NCBI GenBank assembly: GCA_938028625.1
Contig: CALIZB010000087.1
Location: 1 to 41,703 of the forward strand
Length of the DNA stretch: 41,703 bases
Direction: 5' to 3'
Source: an uncultured Bacteroidia bacterium
Lineage (GTDB): Bacteria > Bacteroidota > Bacteroidia > JANWVE01
Shown: piece after piece, positions 8,591 through 19,400 of the stretch
Position numbering within the stretch: position 1 is the first letter of the stretch
Layout of the letters: each line of letters starts with the position of its first letter
Program-made: the position numbers and the translations under genes
Notes under the pieces: model-generated
What the model was told of the DNA's origin: nothing
Databases searched by the model: none
The model's input: the letters and a program-made list of their open reading frames with translations, nothing else

Positions 8591-10753
8591 TTACTGTACT
8601 TGAACCTTACGAATAGCAAAGCTATTACCATCGGTAATGCGTACCATATATAAACCTTTGCTGTAACGAGATACATCTACGTTACGGTTGTATAAACCTG
8701 TGAAATTAACAGGCACATCTGTATACACTACTTGACCTAATGCATTAAATACTTCTACCTTAAAGTTTTTGCCATTTTGTACATCATATACCACATGGAA
8801 ATTACCTGCATTAGGGTTAGGAATTATAGTAAGTGCGTGGCTATTATCTACTATATTTTGGTCAGCAAAAGAAGTAGTAGGGCATATAATTGGGAATATA
8901 GCGTGAGCTACATTAAGTCCCCAAGAACTAGAATTATCATAAGAATACCAGTTATTATCGTTCCATTGTTCCCAAGCGGTAGCAGGTGTAGTATCACCGT
9001 CGGTATTGGTTACAAGAGCAACGGTATCTGATGGATTAGTATAGTTCATACCTGTCATATCAAAGCTAAAACCTGCATAGAAAGTAGTACCTACGGTTAC
9101 GGGTGAGCCAAAAGTTACAGCAGTAACTTGGTTTGCTGTTACATCAGATTGTATAGTAGAAACTAATAAGTTTTGAGAAACTAATGGGGTTGCACCAGGT
9201 GCTCCGCCTGAACCTGAATTGTTCCATAAGCGTACATTTACCTTATTAGTAGAGCTTGTAGTGTATCCTCTACCGAACCAGAGTATCACTCCTGTTACTT
9301 TATTTAATGAAGAAGAATAACCTGTAAATTTATTTGCTTTGGACTGGTCTTTATAGCTATTATTACCTGCTACATAACCCCATCCACCTCCACCAACAGT
9401 ATAAATCGTGGGCGTACCTGATAAAGGCGCGTTTAGCGTATCGCATGTAGCAGTAATTACATTTATATAGCCTGTTTTAGTTTCTGTATCTGAACCATAG
9501 CTATTAGAAACAGTAAGTTGTACGGTGTAAGTTCCTACGGTATTGTAAGTAATACCTGTGGGATTTTGTAAAGTAGAGGAAGAAGGTGTTCCACCTGTAA
9601 ATGTCCAGTTCCAAGAAGTAGGTACACCTGTGGAAAGGTCAGTAAAGTTAATAGAACTACCTACTGTGATGGTAGTCATACTTGCCACAAAGTTTGCAGT
9701 AGGAGGACCTGAGGTTACAGGAACACAGCCCATAGAGGTTGTCAGAGAGGCACGTGGACCTGTTAAAGCGGCTTGCATACGAGCTTTCTGTCCTGCGGTG
9801 AACATATACATACAAGCATCATCTACATAATCCATGTAGTTCATGAACATTACACCGGGAGAAGTAGGTTGGCAAGCGTCTGTTTTAGGGAAGGTAGGAC
9901 AGCCATAATTTTCGGTAGCTTGTGTAGGTGTATCAGACACAAGATCATCAGGCGAGCAACCTGGGTCATCTCCCCATATATGGCGAAGATTAAAGTAGTG
10001 TCCTACTTCATGCGTACCTGTGCGTCCTTTATTGAAAGGTGCAGTAGCACCTGTTTTACCTGTAAAACGGTAGTCTAATACAACACCGTCAGTAGCGGCG
10101 GGGCCACCTGGGAATTGAGCATAGCCTAAAATAGAACCACCAAGATTACAAACCCATATATTTAGATATTTTGAAGTGTTCCATGCGTCTTTACCACCTG
10201 TAGAGTTATATTTTACATCATTTGCTATAACACTAAAAGATGTTTTTGTAGTACTTGTGCGTGTAATACCTGTAGTAGGATTATTACTTGGGTCACGTTG
10301 TGCTAAACAAAAACGTATTTCTGTATCCACATGAAGAGATTTCCATACAGCAGGTACTAAATTCGTATCAGAATTTAATTTTGCATAATCTTGATTAAGC
10401 ACATCTAATTGTTCATTTAGGCGTGTATCAGAGATATTTTCAGCGGCTACTCTGTACACTACATGAAACACCACAGGAATAGTAACAATAGTACCTGTTT
10501 TGGCGGTAGGGTTGTTTTTAATGTATTCCTGGGTAAAGCGCTCAATATTCTCCAAATTACGCTTGTAATTAGGGTCAGTATTGAGTAAATGCTCATGGTG
10601 TTGCATAGTACCACAGGTACGTCCTCCTGTGTGTCTATGTTCTGAGTCATGATTATGGCCATGTAATTCGGCTTTTTTAGCGACCCTTTGTTGTGCAAAG
10701 CTGAAAAGCCCCACAAACAATAAGCAAGTTAAGAATGATAATTTCAAATTCAT
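8591..10753 (-). CDS. M43 (pappalysin/cytophagalysin-like) zinc metalloprotease with PKD domain and T9SS sorting domain
   Basis: GTHEVGHYFNLRHIWGD zinc site, MNYMDYVDDACMYMFT Met-turn, PKD block TSWNWTFTGGTP...YNTVGTYTVQLTVSNSYGSD, C-term IIPNPNAGNFHVVYD...GLYMVRITDG. Confidence 0.92.
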   Translation of the reverse strand: MNLKLSFLTCLLFVGLFSFAQQRVAKKAELHGHNHDSEHRHTGGRTCGTMQHHEHLLNTDPNYKRNLENIERFTQEYIKNNPTAKTGTIVTIPVVFHVVYRVAAENISDTRLNEQLDVLNQDYAKLNSDTNLVPAVWKSLHVDTEIRFCLAQRDPSNNPTTGITRTSTTKTSFSVIANDVKYNSTGGKDAWNTSKYLNIWVCNLGGSILGYAQFPGGPAATDGVVLDYRFTGKTGATAPFNKGRTGTHEVGHYFNLRHIWGDDPGCSPDDLVSDTPTQATENYGCPTFPKTDACQPTSPGVMFMNYMDYVDDACMYMFTAGQKARMQAALTGPRASLTTSMGCVPVTSGPPTANFVASMTTITVGSSINFTDLSTGVPTSWNWTFTGGTPSSSTLQNPTGITYNTVGTYTVQLTVSNSYGSDTETKTGYINVITATCDTLNAPLSGTPTIYTVGGGGWGYVAGNNSYKDQSKANKFTGYSSSLNKVTGVILWFGRGYTTSSTNKVNVRLWNNSGSGGAPGATPLVSQNLLVSTIQSDVTANQVTAVTFGSPVTVGTTFYAGFSFDMTGMNYTNPSDTVALVTNTDGDTTPATAWEQWNDNNWYSYDNSSSWGLNVAHAIFPIICPTTSFADQNIVDNSHALTIIPNPNAGNFHVVYDVQNGKNFKVEVFNALGQVVYTDVPVNFTGLYNRNVDVSRYSKGLYMVRITDGNSFAIRKVQVQ

Positions 10754-10869
10754 ATAGGAATTAAAGTTAAATTTGAAAACAAATTTACGAATTTTCTTTA
10801 AACAAGCAAATTAAATTTATATAATTTTATTATAATTACAATCACAACATCTCAACTTTTATGTAAAAT

Positions 10870-11820
10870 TTATTTTTTAATCCATGTAAGCAATGGAATA
10901 GCATTTTTTTGAATATTGAGATACGGAATAGGTCTTCCGCCGAATTTTCTGTAAAAACGTTCTACTCCTTCTATCATAGAACCTTCAAAGTCAAAGCGTA
11001 TAGCACCACTTTCAATTGCCATTTGAATAGCTTTCCAAAGTAAAATTTCTGTAGTCCCTTTGTTGCTATCCTGACTGTTCTTTAAAGAAACGTACAGGTT
11101 TATCCAACTTTTTTTGTCTTTCATAAAAATAGTACCTGTTAAAATTTTATCTTGTGATTTAGCTAATAAAATAGTGGTTTTATTTTGTAAATAGGCTTTT
11201 TGATACAAGTTTCTAACCGTATCCAAGAGATAAGAATTTACAAAACTCCGATTAGCTTTTTTTTGTAATTCAATGAATACTTCAATATCTGAACTGCTTT
11301 CTATGGTTATATCTTGTTGCTTTTGGTGTTTTTTTATGTAATACCGAGTTTTAGTATGTAAATTTTCCATTAAGTTAGGCAGACCTTGGGTTAAATCTAA
11401 TTCGTAATTATATCGTGTAAAAAGTTGATATTTATGCCAATAAAACGGAAAAGCATAATCAAAATGAGGAGAGAAGTTGTAGTTAAACAGTTTTATTTTT
11501 TTAGGGATATGGTCAATAATTTCATTGACCCAATCTTTTTTGTTAGAGAGGGATTTTTCCATTTTGCTGTCCTGCGGCTTAAAGAGAATACCCAGAAACT
11601 GCGTAAGCGGAGGTTGAAGGATATAGGAAATACCCCACTTTTTTTTGATATTGAGAGGCATTATAGCTAGCCATTCTTGACTATTTTTAACAATAATAGC
11701 TTTCCAATTTGGGCATACTGTATCTAAATACCATGTATAATGGTAGATATAACCTTGTGGAGAGTGCTCTACAAAGGTATTCCACTTTTGTTCATCAATA
11801 TCTTCCCTGTTTAATAGCAT
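10870..11820 (-). CDS. FemAB/GNAT-like (BioF2-like acetyltransferase) protein
   Basis: MHTKTRYYIKK...IELQKKANRSF...GTIFMKDKKSWINLYVSLKNSQDSNKGTTEILLWKAIQMAIESGAIRFDFEGSMIEGVERFYRKFGGRPIPY. Confidence 0.75.
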   Translation of the reverse strand: MLLNREDIDEQKWNTFVEHSPQGYIYHYTWYLDTVCPNWKAIIVKNSQEWLAIMPLNIKKKWGISYILQPPLTQFLGILFKPQDSKMEKSLSNKKDWVNEIIDHIPKKIKLFNYNFSPHFDYAFPFYWHKYQLFTRYNYELDLTQGLPNLMENLHTKTRYYIKKHQKQQDITIESSSDIEVFIELQKKANRSFVNSYLLDTVRNLYQKAYLQNKTTILLAKSQDKILTGTIFMKDKKSWINLYVSLKNSQDSNKGTTEILLWKAIQMAIESGAIRFDFEGSMIEGVERFYRKFGGRPIPYLNIQKNAIPLLTWIKK

Positions 11821-11822
11821 AA

Positions 11823-13103
11823 TTATTCGGGGATAACCATTTGTGCAGTACTGCCATTTCTTTGAATGAGTATTGCTTTGAAAAATTCCTCATCTGCAAG
11901 TCGTTCTGTGAGAAAAAGATAAGTTTTAAGGTATACTTTATCTTGTTTTTGTATATCAAATTTTTCACTTAATTCGTTGATAAAGTCAGCTATTTGTTCG
12001 TGATTATTATCTGCACAAATGATGTAAGACAAAGCTGTATTTTGAGATAAACTAACTTTGAGTTTAGCATGAGTGATGGCACTTACAATTTCATCTACAT
12101 GCTTTTCCATGACAAATGAGAAGTCCTTTGGAGTGATAGTAAGTAGAATTTGATTAAATTTATCAATAATAGCATGATGTTTTGGAGGTTGTGTAATGTG
12201 TTTGGGTGCTTGAATAACTGTGCCTTCTAACTCTGTATTAAGAAAACATTTTACGCGTAAAGGAATATGTTTATTTTCAAGTGGTTTTATGGTTCTTGGG
12301 TGAATAACAGATGCTCCATAATAAGACATTTCTACGGCTTGTTGATAGGTTAATTGGGGATATACATAAGTATTTGTGTATCTGCGTGGGTCTGCGTTGA
12401 GTACGCCGTCTACATCTTTCCATATTCGCATTTCTGAGGCTTCTAAAATGTTAGATAAAATAGCCGCAGTATAATCAGAACCTTCTCTGCCGAGTGTAGT
12501 GGTTTGGTTTTCAAGATTAGATGCAATATACCCTGTAACACAACAGATATGTTCAGGAAAAGGTAAAAAAGTTTCTTTTACTTTTTTTTGTGTATGTTCC
12601 CAAAGCACTTCTGAACCACCTGCTAATGAAGTAGTTTTGATGATTTTACGAGCATCATAGAATTCAGTTTTTAATCCGATTTTGTTCAAATAAGCAGTTA
12701 CAATGGTAGCTGATATAAGTTCGCCGAAGGATACAATTCTATCATGTAAATGAAAAGGAAATTCTCTGAGTAAGGTAATACCTTGTATTACTTCTTGTAT
12801 TTCCGTAAAATATGCTTCTACTTCTTGATATACAGTGTGTTTTGTATCTTTTTGAAAAAGTTCGTCAATGATAGAAAAATGAAAATCTTTTATTTTCTGA
12901 TATTGTGCAAGGGCTTCTTGTTTTTTATAGGCACGAGAGAGTTCTGCAAGTTCAACAAGGTTATTAGTAGTTTTACCCATAGCAGAAACTACAAAAATCA
13001 AAGGTCTTTGTGGGTGCTGTTTTAATATAGAAGCTACGTTTTTTACAGCATTAGCATCTTTTACAGAAGCACCACCAAATTTCATTACAATAAGAGATTG
13101 CAT
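11823..13103 (-). CDS. Aspartate kinase, monofunctional
   Basis: MQSLIVMKFGGASVKDANAVKNVA, GREGSDYTAAILS, WKDVDGVLNADPR, MSYYGASVIHPRTIKPLE. Start set at 13103 because the ORF's upstream extension overlaps a terminator. Confidence 0.93.
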   Translation of the reverse strand: MQSLIVMKFGGASVKDANAVKNVASILKQHPQRPLIFVVSAMGKTTNNLVELAELSRAYKKQEALAQYQKIKDFHFSIIDELFQKDTKHTVYQEVEAYFTEIQEVIQGITLLREFPFHLHDRIVSFGELISATIVTAYLNKIGLKTEFYDARKIIKTTSLAGGSEVLWEHTQKKVKETFLPFPEHICCVTGYIASNLENQTTTLGREGSDYTAAILSNILEASEMRIWKDVDGVLNADPRRYTNTYVYPQLTYQQAVEMSYYGASVIHPRTIKPLENKHIPLRVKCFLNTELEGTVIQAPKHITQPPKHHAIIDKFNQILLTITPKDFSFVMEKHVDEIVSAITHAKLKVSLSQNTALSYIICADNNHEQIADFINELSEKFDIQKQDKVYLKTYLFLTERLADEEFFKAILIQRNGSTAQMVIPE

Positions 13104-13141
13104 AGTGCAAAATAAAGGAAATTTATGTTTAAAGAATAAAA

Positions 13142-13174
13142 AAGCATACTCCATTTTTTAGTGGAAGTATGCTT
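13142..13174 (-). terminator. Rho-independent terminator of the PepSY-like gene
   Basis: AAGCATACT(C)CA ... TGG(A)AGTATGCTT stem; minus-strand 3' side followed by TTTTTT. Confidence 0.75.
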
Positions 13175-13194
13175 AAAAAACAGATTAAAACGAT

Positions 13195-13722
13195 TTATTT
13201 ATGTTTTAAGTGATGTTTTTTGGAATGTTCTTTACGGTCTTGGTCGCGGTAAACTTCGTTTCCGTCTTTATCAAAGCGGATATGAAGGTGTTTTTTTGTA
13301 TCAGTAGTATGCTTGAAATAAAGCCCATAAGTTTCTACACCTTTGTGTGTTTTATGAAAGGCTTTGGTAAGTTCCCATGAGTTAGCTTTTTCTTTTTCTA
13401 TGGTGGCTTTTATTTTGTCATTCAGGGTAGATGGGTCTACACGGTATATGCGAGTAATAATTGTACCATCATCTTTGAATTTAGCTCTGAAATGAGTATG
13501 GTCTTCTTCGCTGATATTTCCTGTAACGTGGTACATAAGTTTTCTACCTTCATAACGCATACCCCAACTGGTATGTGCCGCATTAGGAAAATTTTCCTTG
13601 AAATTTTTTAATACAGGTGAAGGAATTTTAGAATATTCTACGGGACTCCAGTTACCATGCTGGGCAAGCAGTATGCTCCATTGAAAAAGGCAAATAAATA
13701 AGATAAAATGAAGTTTTTTCAT
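13195..13722 (-). CDS. PepSY-like (beta-lactamase-inhibitor-like) secreted protein with His/Lys-rich tail
   Basis: Signal peptide; repeated PVLKNFKENFPNAAHTSWGMRYEGRKLMYHVTG...FKDDGTII pattern; ends RKEHSKKHHLKHK. Confidence 0.55.
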   Translation of the reverse strand: MKKLHFILFICLFQWSILLAQHGNWSPVEYSKIPSPVLKNFKENFPNAAHTSWGMRYEGRKLMYHVTGNISEEDHTHFRAKFKDDGTIITRIYRVDPSTLNDKIKATIEKEKANSWELTKAFHKTHKGVETYGLYFKHTTDTKKHLHIRFDKDGNEVYRDQDRKEHSKKHHLKHK

Positions 13723-13776
13723 AGCTTTTTAGAATTATTGAGGAATGAGATGTATTTAATTAAGTTAAAGGTAAAT

Positions 13777-14316
13777 TTAGTTCAGACGAATGCGAAAACC
13801 GGCCCCAGCTTCTACCGCCATGCCATAGATAGTACTGCTTTTATTATAATATTTCATACCAAAGGTAATAAACAACTCAAAATCATCAGCAATTTCAAAC
13901 ATACCCCCTGCACCAAAATAAAGTTCAGGAGTTATAGGGCTTCCGTCTTTGTTAGAAACATCTCCTATTATACGGTGGTTATGTAATCTTGCACGAATGC
14001 CTAAATCTGCATAAAAGTTACTGCCGTTGTGTCTGTCCCCTGCATGGATAAAGGGCTGGTAACAAACACCTATTAACCATGAACCTGCTCGTTTGTCTTC
14101 ACCGTCTTCTGTGTATACGCCTGTGCCTTTTGGGGTATACCCCAAGAATCCTTCTACAGCGGTATTGTGATTGACTACATAGCGATAACTGGGTCCCCAA
14201 GGTCCTCCAGATACCCCTCCTCTAACACCTATGGCTTGCTCGCCCACAATTTGAGCAAAGGTTGATTGGATTATTATCATAGATAATAGTAAGATGAAAT
14301 TTTTTATTGTATTCAT
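13777..14316 (-). CDS. Outer-membrane beta-barrel-like protein
   Basis: Signal peptide MNTIKNFILLLSMIIIQSTFAQ; Gly/aromatic beta-strand pattern; terminal GAGFRIRLN. ATG at 14316 chosen over the 14433 ORF start. Confidence 0.65.
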   Translation of the reverse strand: MNTIKNFILLLSMIIIQSTFAQIVGEQAIGVRGGVSGGPWGPSYRYVVNHNTAVEGFLGYTPKGTGVYTEDGEDKRAGSWLIGVCYQPFIHAGDRHNGSNFYADLGIRARLHNHRIIGDVSNKDGSPITPELYFGAGGMFEIADDFELFITFGMKYYNKSSTIYGMAVEAGAGFRIRLN

Positions 14317-14333
14317 AGTAATAAACTGACAAA

Positions 14334-14364
14334 CAAAGTTAATTATAAGTACAAAATATACAAA
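14334..14364 (-). promoter_or_regulatory. Bacteroidota-type promoter of the OMP gene (TTTG-N19-TAACTTTG)
   Basis: Minus strand: TTTG at 14364-14361, 19-nt spacer, TAACTTTG at 14341-14334, 17 nt before the ATG. Confidence 0.7.
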
Positions 14365-14407
14365 AAAAATAAGGTAAAAGGATTGTAGAATCAGGTGAAT
14401 GATAAAA

Positions 14408-14438
14408 AAATCATGCTTACTATAAATAAGCATGATTT
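14408..14438 (-). terminator. Rho-independent terminator of the GT5-like gene
   Basis: Perfect 12-bp stem AAATCATGCTTA / TAAGCATGATTT with a 7-nt loop, followed on the minus strand by a T run. Confidence 0.85.
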
Positions 14439-14464
14439 CCCAATGAATGAGAAACTAAATTTTT

Positions 14465-15271
14465 TTAATTCATAAGAGAAGTGTAAAACTGGTTATAAGT
14501 TTCTATGCAGTCTTGGTCTATGTCTATATAATGCAGAGTTTGTTTGTCATTTACCAGTGCAGTGAGTTCTTTGCTGATTTGGGGTTCTCCCAGAGTTACA
14601 GCATCTGCATAAGCTATTCCTCCTTTGGTTACACCGAGAAAGTCGGCTTTTTCAAAATGTTGTAAAAGTTTGGGGTCTATTTCTGCGGCGGCTTTTTCAA
14701 TAAAACTTTCTCCGTATTCAAAATTATATTCAGAATTGTTGTATAGAGAATATACTACTTTGGTATTTCTGAACACAGGTTCATCTTTGTAGATAGTTTT
14801 GATATATAGTGGAATAAGAGAGGTCATAAAGTTGTGGCAGTGAATAATATCTGGCGCCCAGCCTAATTTTTTTACAGTTTCAAGAGTTCCTTTACAGAAG
14901 AATATACATCTTTCATCATTGTCATCAAACCAGGTATTGGTTTCAGGATTGGTGAGAAAAGCTTTTCTGTGAAAATAATCTTCGTTATCCAAAAAGTAGA
15001 CCTGTAACCTTGCACCGGGTATAGAAGCAACCTTTATCGTAAGGGGTTTTTCTTCTTCTCCTACGGTAATGTTGATTCCTGAAAGGCGTACAACATCATG
15101 CAGACGGTTCTTTTTTTCACTGATTAGCCCAAATCTAGGCATTAAAATTCGGATTTCGTGCCCTTTGTCTTGCAGACCTTGTGGTAGTTTACGGACTATG
15201 TCTGCAACATCAGAAACTTTGAAAAAAGGGTCAATTTCGGTGGTTACAAACAATATTTTAAGTTTTTTCAT
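14465..15271 (-). CDS. Short glycogen/starch synthase-like (GT5 N-terminal domain) protein
   Basis: KILFVTTEIDPFFKVSDVADIVRKLPQGLQDKGHEIRILMPRFGLI; WAPDIIHCHNFMTSLIPLYIKT. Only about 268 aa; the C-terminal GT-B domain is absent. Confidence 0.8.
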   Translation of the reverse strand: MKKLKILFVTTEIDPFFKVSDVADIVRKLPQGLQDKGHEIRILMPRFGLISEKKNRLHDVVRLSGINITVGEEEKPLTIKVASIPGARLQVYFLDNEDYFHRKAFLTNPETNTWFDDNDERCIFFCKGTLETVKKLGWAPDIIHCHNFMTSLIPLYIKTIYKDEPVFRNTKVVYSLYNNSEYNFEYGESFIEKAAAEIDPKLLQHFEKADFLGVTKGGIAYADAVTLGEPQISKELTALVNDKQTLHYIDIDQDCIETYNQFYTSLMN

Positions 15272-15400
15272 GATAGAACGAACATTTTATTTGGATTTTA
15301 CAAAATTACGAACTTTTTTTGCGACTTCCAAATTTAATATGGGCATGCTTTTGCCTTAAACGAAAGCACCCTCATTTTTGATACAAAAAACGCAATATAC

Positions 15401-16252
15401 ATGGAAATATTTACCCACATCAGTGACGTGAAAAATTATATTCACGTTAAGAAAATTATAGGACGTGAAATAGGTTTTGTACCCACTATGGGCGCATTGC
15501 ATGAGGGGCATTTGTCTTTAATACGGGCAAGCAAAAATAAAGAACTACTTACTACAGCTTCTATTTTTGTAAATCCTGCCCAGTTTGGACCCAATGAAGA
15601 TTTTAATAAATATCCCCGCCCGATAGAAGAGGATATAGAGTTGTTAAAATCGGTAAATTGTGATGTATTATTTCTGCCATCAGTGGAGGAGATGTACCCT
15701 GAAAAAGCAGCGGTTCAGATGACTATGCCTTTGTATACACAAAAATATGAAGGAGAACACCGTAAGGGGCATTTTGAGGGGGTTATGCTGGTAGTAGCCA
15801 AACTTTTTAACATTGTATCTCCTGATGTTGCTTTTTTTGGTCAGAAAGATTTTCAGCAGTGTGCTGTTGTTAAGCAAATGGTAAAAGATTTGTCTTTTCC
15901 TGTTAAAATAGAAATTATACCCACAGTAAGAGAAGCAGACGGATTAGCTATGAGTAGCAGAAATCGTTATCTCTCTGCCGAAGAGCGTAAAAAAGCAGTA
16001 GGAATTTATCAGACTTTAGTGTATACCAAAGGACTTGTACAACATGAAAAAAATGTAGAAAATTTAATTAGACATGCTTATATCTACATAGAAAAATTTG
16101 GTTTTACGCAGATTGACTACATAGATATTGTTCAGGCAGATACTTTACAAACGCTTCATATAGCAGAAAAAGAAAACAATCCTGTTATGCTTATTACCGC
16201 AAGATGCGGTACTACCCGCCTTTTAGATAACATGTATTTATATGAAAATTAA
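15401..16252 (+). CDS. panC: Pantoate--beta-alanine ligase
   Basis: GFVPTMGALHEGHLSLIRASK, VNPAQFGPNEDFNKYPR, FFGQKDFQQCAVVKQMV, MSSRNRYLS. Confidence 0.97.
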   Translation: MEIFTHISDVKNYIHVKKIIGREIGFVPTMGALHEGHLSLIRASKNKELLTTASIFVNPAQFGPNEDFNKYPRPIEEDIELLKSVNCDVLFLPSVEEMYPEKAAVQMTMPLYTQKYEGEHRKGHFEGVMLVVAKLFNIVSPDVAFFGQKDFQQCAVVKQMVKDLSFPVKIEIIPTVREADGLAMSSRNRYLSAEERKKAVGIYQTLVYTKGLVQHEKNVENLIRHAYIYIEKFGFTQIDYIDIVQADTLQTLHIAEKENNPVMLITARCGTTRLLDNMYLYEN

Positions 16253-16374
16253 AACTCACCTACGTTTTTAATTAAGCAAAATTTTGATATCCATTAGATA
16301 AAAAACCACAGAGTCCTGTTTTTTTCATTTAGCAATATCAGTAGCTATAACATTGTTTTCTGTTCTGTAATGAA

Positions 16375-16407
16375 AAAACCTGCAAGACTAATCGCCTTAC
16401 AGGTTTT
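16375..16407 (-). terminator. Rho-independent terminator of the giant T9SS gene
   Basis: AAAACCTG...CAGGTTTT stem with inner AAG/CTT pairing; minus strand followed by TTTTTT. Confidence 0.75.
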
Positions 16408-16428
16408 ATGATTTAACTTTTTGCAGTT

Positions 16429-19400
16429 TTATTTAACAATACTCATGCGTTTGAGGTCTGTGTAAGAACCTGCCTGCATTCTGTACATGTACATACCTGC
16501 GGGTAGGTCAGATGTATCAATCTGAAGAGTTTTAGCACCAGATACATTATCTTCTAAAATAGTTCTGATGACTTTACCTTCTAAACTCATCAATGTAATT
16601 ACCACGCGTTCTGTTTTAGGCACATAAATGTCTAAATTGGCGATGTTGTTAGTAGGATTAGGATAAGTTTGACCTAAATAATAGCTATTATTGGTCATAG
16701 CATTTTTAACTTCGGTACAAACCTCAACTACAACATAAGCTGTATCTGCATTTGAACAGCTATTTACATCAGTATATGTATAGATTACCATGTGAGAACC
16801 TACCCCTGCTGTACTTGGGTTAAATGTATTACCACCTGTAATGTATGCACCCCCAGAGTAAGTACCTCCTGCGGGCGTACCACCCATTAAGGTAAATGGA
16901 GCATCAGTAGTACAAACGGTATCTTGTGATGGAGGCACGTTATAGGTCACGCTCGGTAAAGGATTAACCACAATTTTGACTTTTACACGTGGGCTAGACT
17001 CACAAGTTCCGTTATCTGCGGTTACATAAGCTGAATATGTTGTCATAGCTACTCCTGTAATTGTAGCACCTGTAAAGAACGGTGTTCCGCCTGTCGGGTT
17101 ATCGTACCATTTAATAGTTCCTGTTCCTGACATAGTAATGGTAATGTTAGTACCTGCACAAACGGTATCATTAGGCATTATACTGGCAACGGTAGGTGCG
17201 GCTGGTAGAGGTATAACAGTTACAATAATCATGGTACGGTTAGAACTACAAGCCCCCATTTCCTCAGCTACGTAGAAAGTATCTGTTGCAGTGAGAACAG
17301 GAGTTGTAAATGTACCACCCGTAGCAAGAGAAGTGCCACCTGTCATTACATCATACCATTTCAGTGTACCTGTACCTACTGCGGTTGCTGTTAAAGTAGT
17401 ACTATTACCAGAGCAAATACTTAAATTAGCAGGAGGGGTTGTATTATTAGGTGCAGGCATAACAGGGCAGGTAATAATGTTGATGTTATCTATGTCTATC
17501 CAATAATCTCCGCTTCCCCATTTGGCTATCCAACGGAATACTACGTTTTGACCTGAGAATGCACCAGGTAGAGTGATAGATTTGTTTACAAACAAGTTAG
17601 AAGTTGTATGTGTAGTAGAAGTAATCACAGAACCAGGAAGTTTTGTAAAAGTTACGCCACAATCTAACGAGTACTCTAAATAAAGCGAGTCTGTAGTTGT
17701 TAAAGTGGTAGCTATACCACCTGGATTTGCATAACCTGTGTAGTCTACAATACGGTAATCAAAACTGAGTGTACTTGAGCTACCAAAAGGACCTAGTTTA
17801 GGCATGATAGCAAAAGAACTATTATTACCACCGTATAAATTAGCGGCAAAACCCATATCTGCGGTAGCACCGTGAGTACTACGAGCTTTAAAGTCAAAAG
17901 CAGAAGTGAGGTCTACTGTCCAGCCTGTAGGTACAGAAGCATCAGGGTAGCTGTTGAAGTTTTCAGCATAAGGTAAAGCTAATGGTGCAACCACAGTTCT
18001 ATTGACAGGCGTCATAGCATCATTAGAAGCATTACCATCAGCAGGAGTAGTCATAGCAGTAGAAGCATTAAACGTATATGTTCCTGCTGTGGTCATATTA
18101 AGAGTACCAGGCAACGTGAAAGTCACATTAGTTAAAGGAGCAAAACCACCTGCACCTACAGTATAAGTACCACTTAAAGTAGCTGTGGTAGCTCCTGTTA
18201 CGTTAACGGTTACGGGAATATTTGTACCTCCAGGTAACGTACTTGTACCATAGTTACGAATAGTAACGGTTACAGCTTCTGTGGCGCCATAACAACCTAC
18301 GGCTGGAGGGGCTACCAAATTAAGAATACCTACGTCATTAGGAAGACCATTTAAGCCGTCAAATTCATAAGCACCTATATCAGGGGCAAGATTGGGATTA
18401 AGACCTGGTTTTGGGCGAGTAAAGCCGTCATGGTCTATAGTTATTGTAACTACAGCAGCACCCGATTCAATAGGAGTATTAGTATTAGCAGGAATAGTAA
18501 GGTCATTATCTGCGGTAAAAGGAGCGTTAGTATTTGTAGCAGGTACAGAAACCGAATCTTGTAAAGTAGTAGCTTTCCATGCACCAAGATCATTAGAATT
18601 ACCTGTACCAATAATAGTACCTACTTTTCCTACAAAATGTTCTGTACCTGCAGTAGCCGCAGGAATATTGTAAGAATTATTGTTAATAGTTGCATTAGTA
18701 CCAAAGTTATAGCCCGCAACAAACCATACTGCTTTATGTTCTTTTTGTGTACTTGTACTTCCTGATGCGGTGAGTTTGTTAGCAAAAATATTATTCCGCA
18801 CGTCTACGGTTACAGTTGTAGAGGTTACACAAAATGCCGCAGATGCTGAACCTGCTGTACCTGCTGTACTATAATCCCCATAAATATGAACGCTATTATA
18901 CCATACTTTATAGTTAGTACCTCCAGCCAAGCGAATACCAAAAGGATTATAGATGTTACTTATACCCGAATAATGCGTAGTAGTAATATCATAGATTACA
19001 TTATTTGCAATAGTTGTATTTGTACCTGCGGTAACATTGATACCATAAGCTCCCCATCCTGATGTACTTGGAGAGGCAACTCCCCATATTTTATTACGGG
19101 TGATGTTTACATTATTTGTACCTGAACCAAACATGTCTATACCTGCATTTGTGGTTGCTACTGTAGGTAGTAAGCGAATATTAAATATCTGATTTTGACT
19201 GATATTGCCACCATTGATATTTTCTAAATGTATTCCTCTAAATACAACATAATCCGCGGGGGTATTAGAACCAATAATGTTTTGAGTAATAGTAAGGTTG
19301 TCATTTACTCCTGAAGTGGTACTAGATGAACGTACAGAGATACCTACATAAGCTTTTCTAATTTCATTATTTTGAATAGTAAGGTTATCATAGTCTATAC

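Noticed and set aside
13104-13154. 17-aa N-terminal extension of aspartokinase in the ORF track
   Set aside because: It overlaps the intrinsic terminator at 13142-13174, and the family N-terminus starts at MQSLIVMKFGG.
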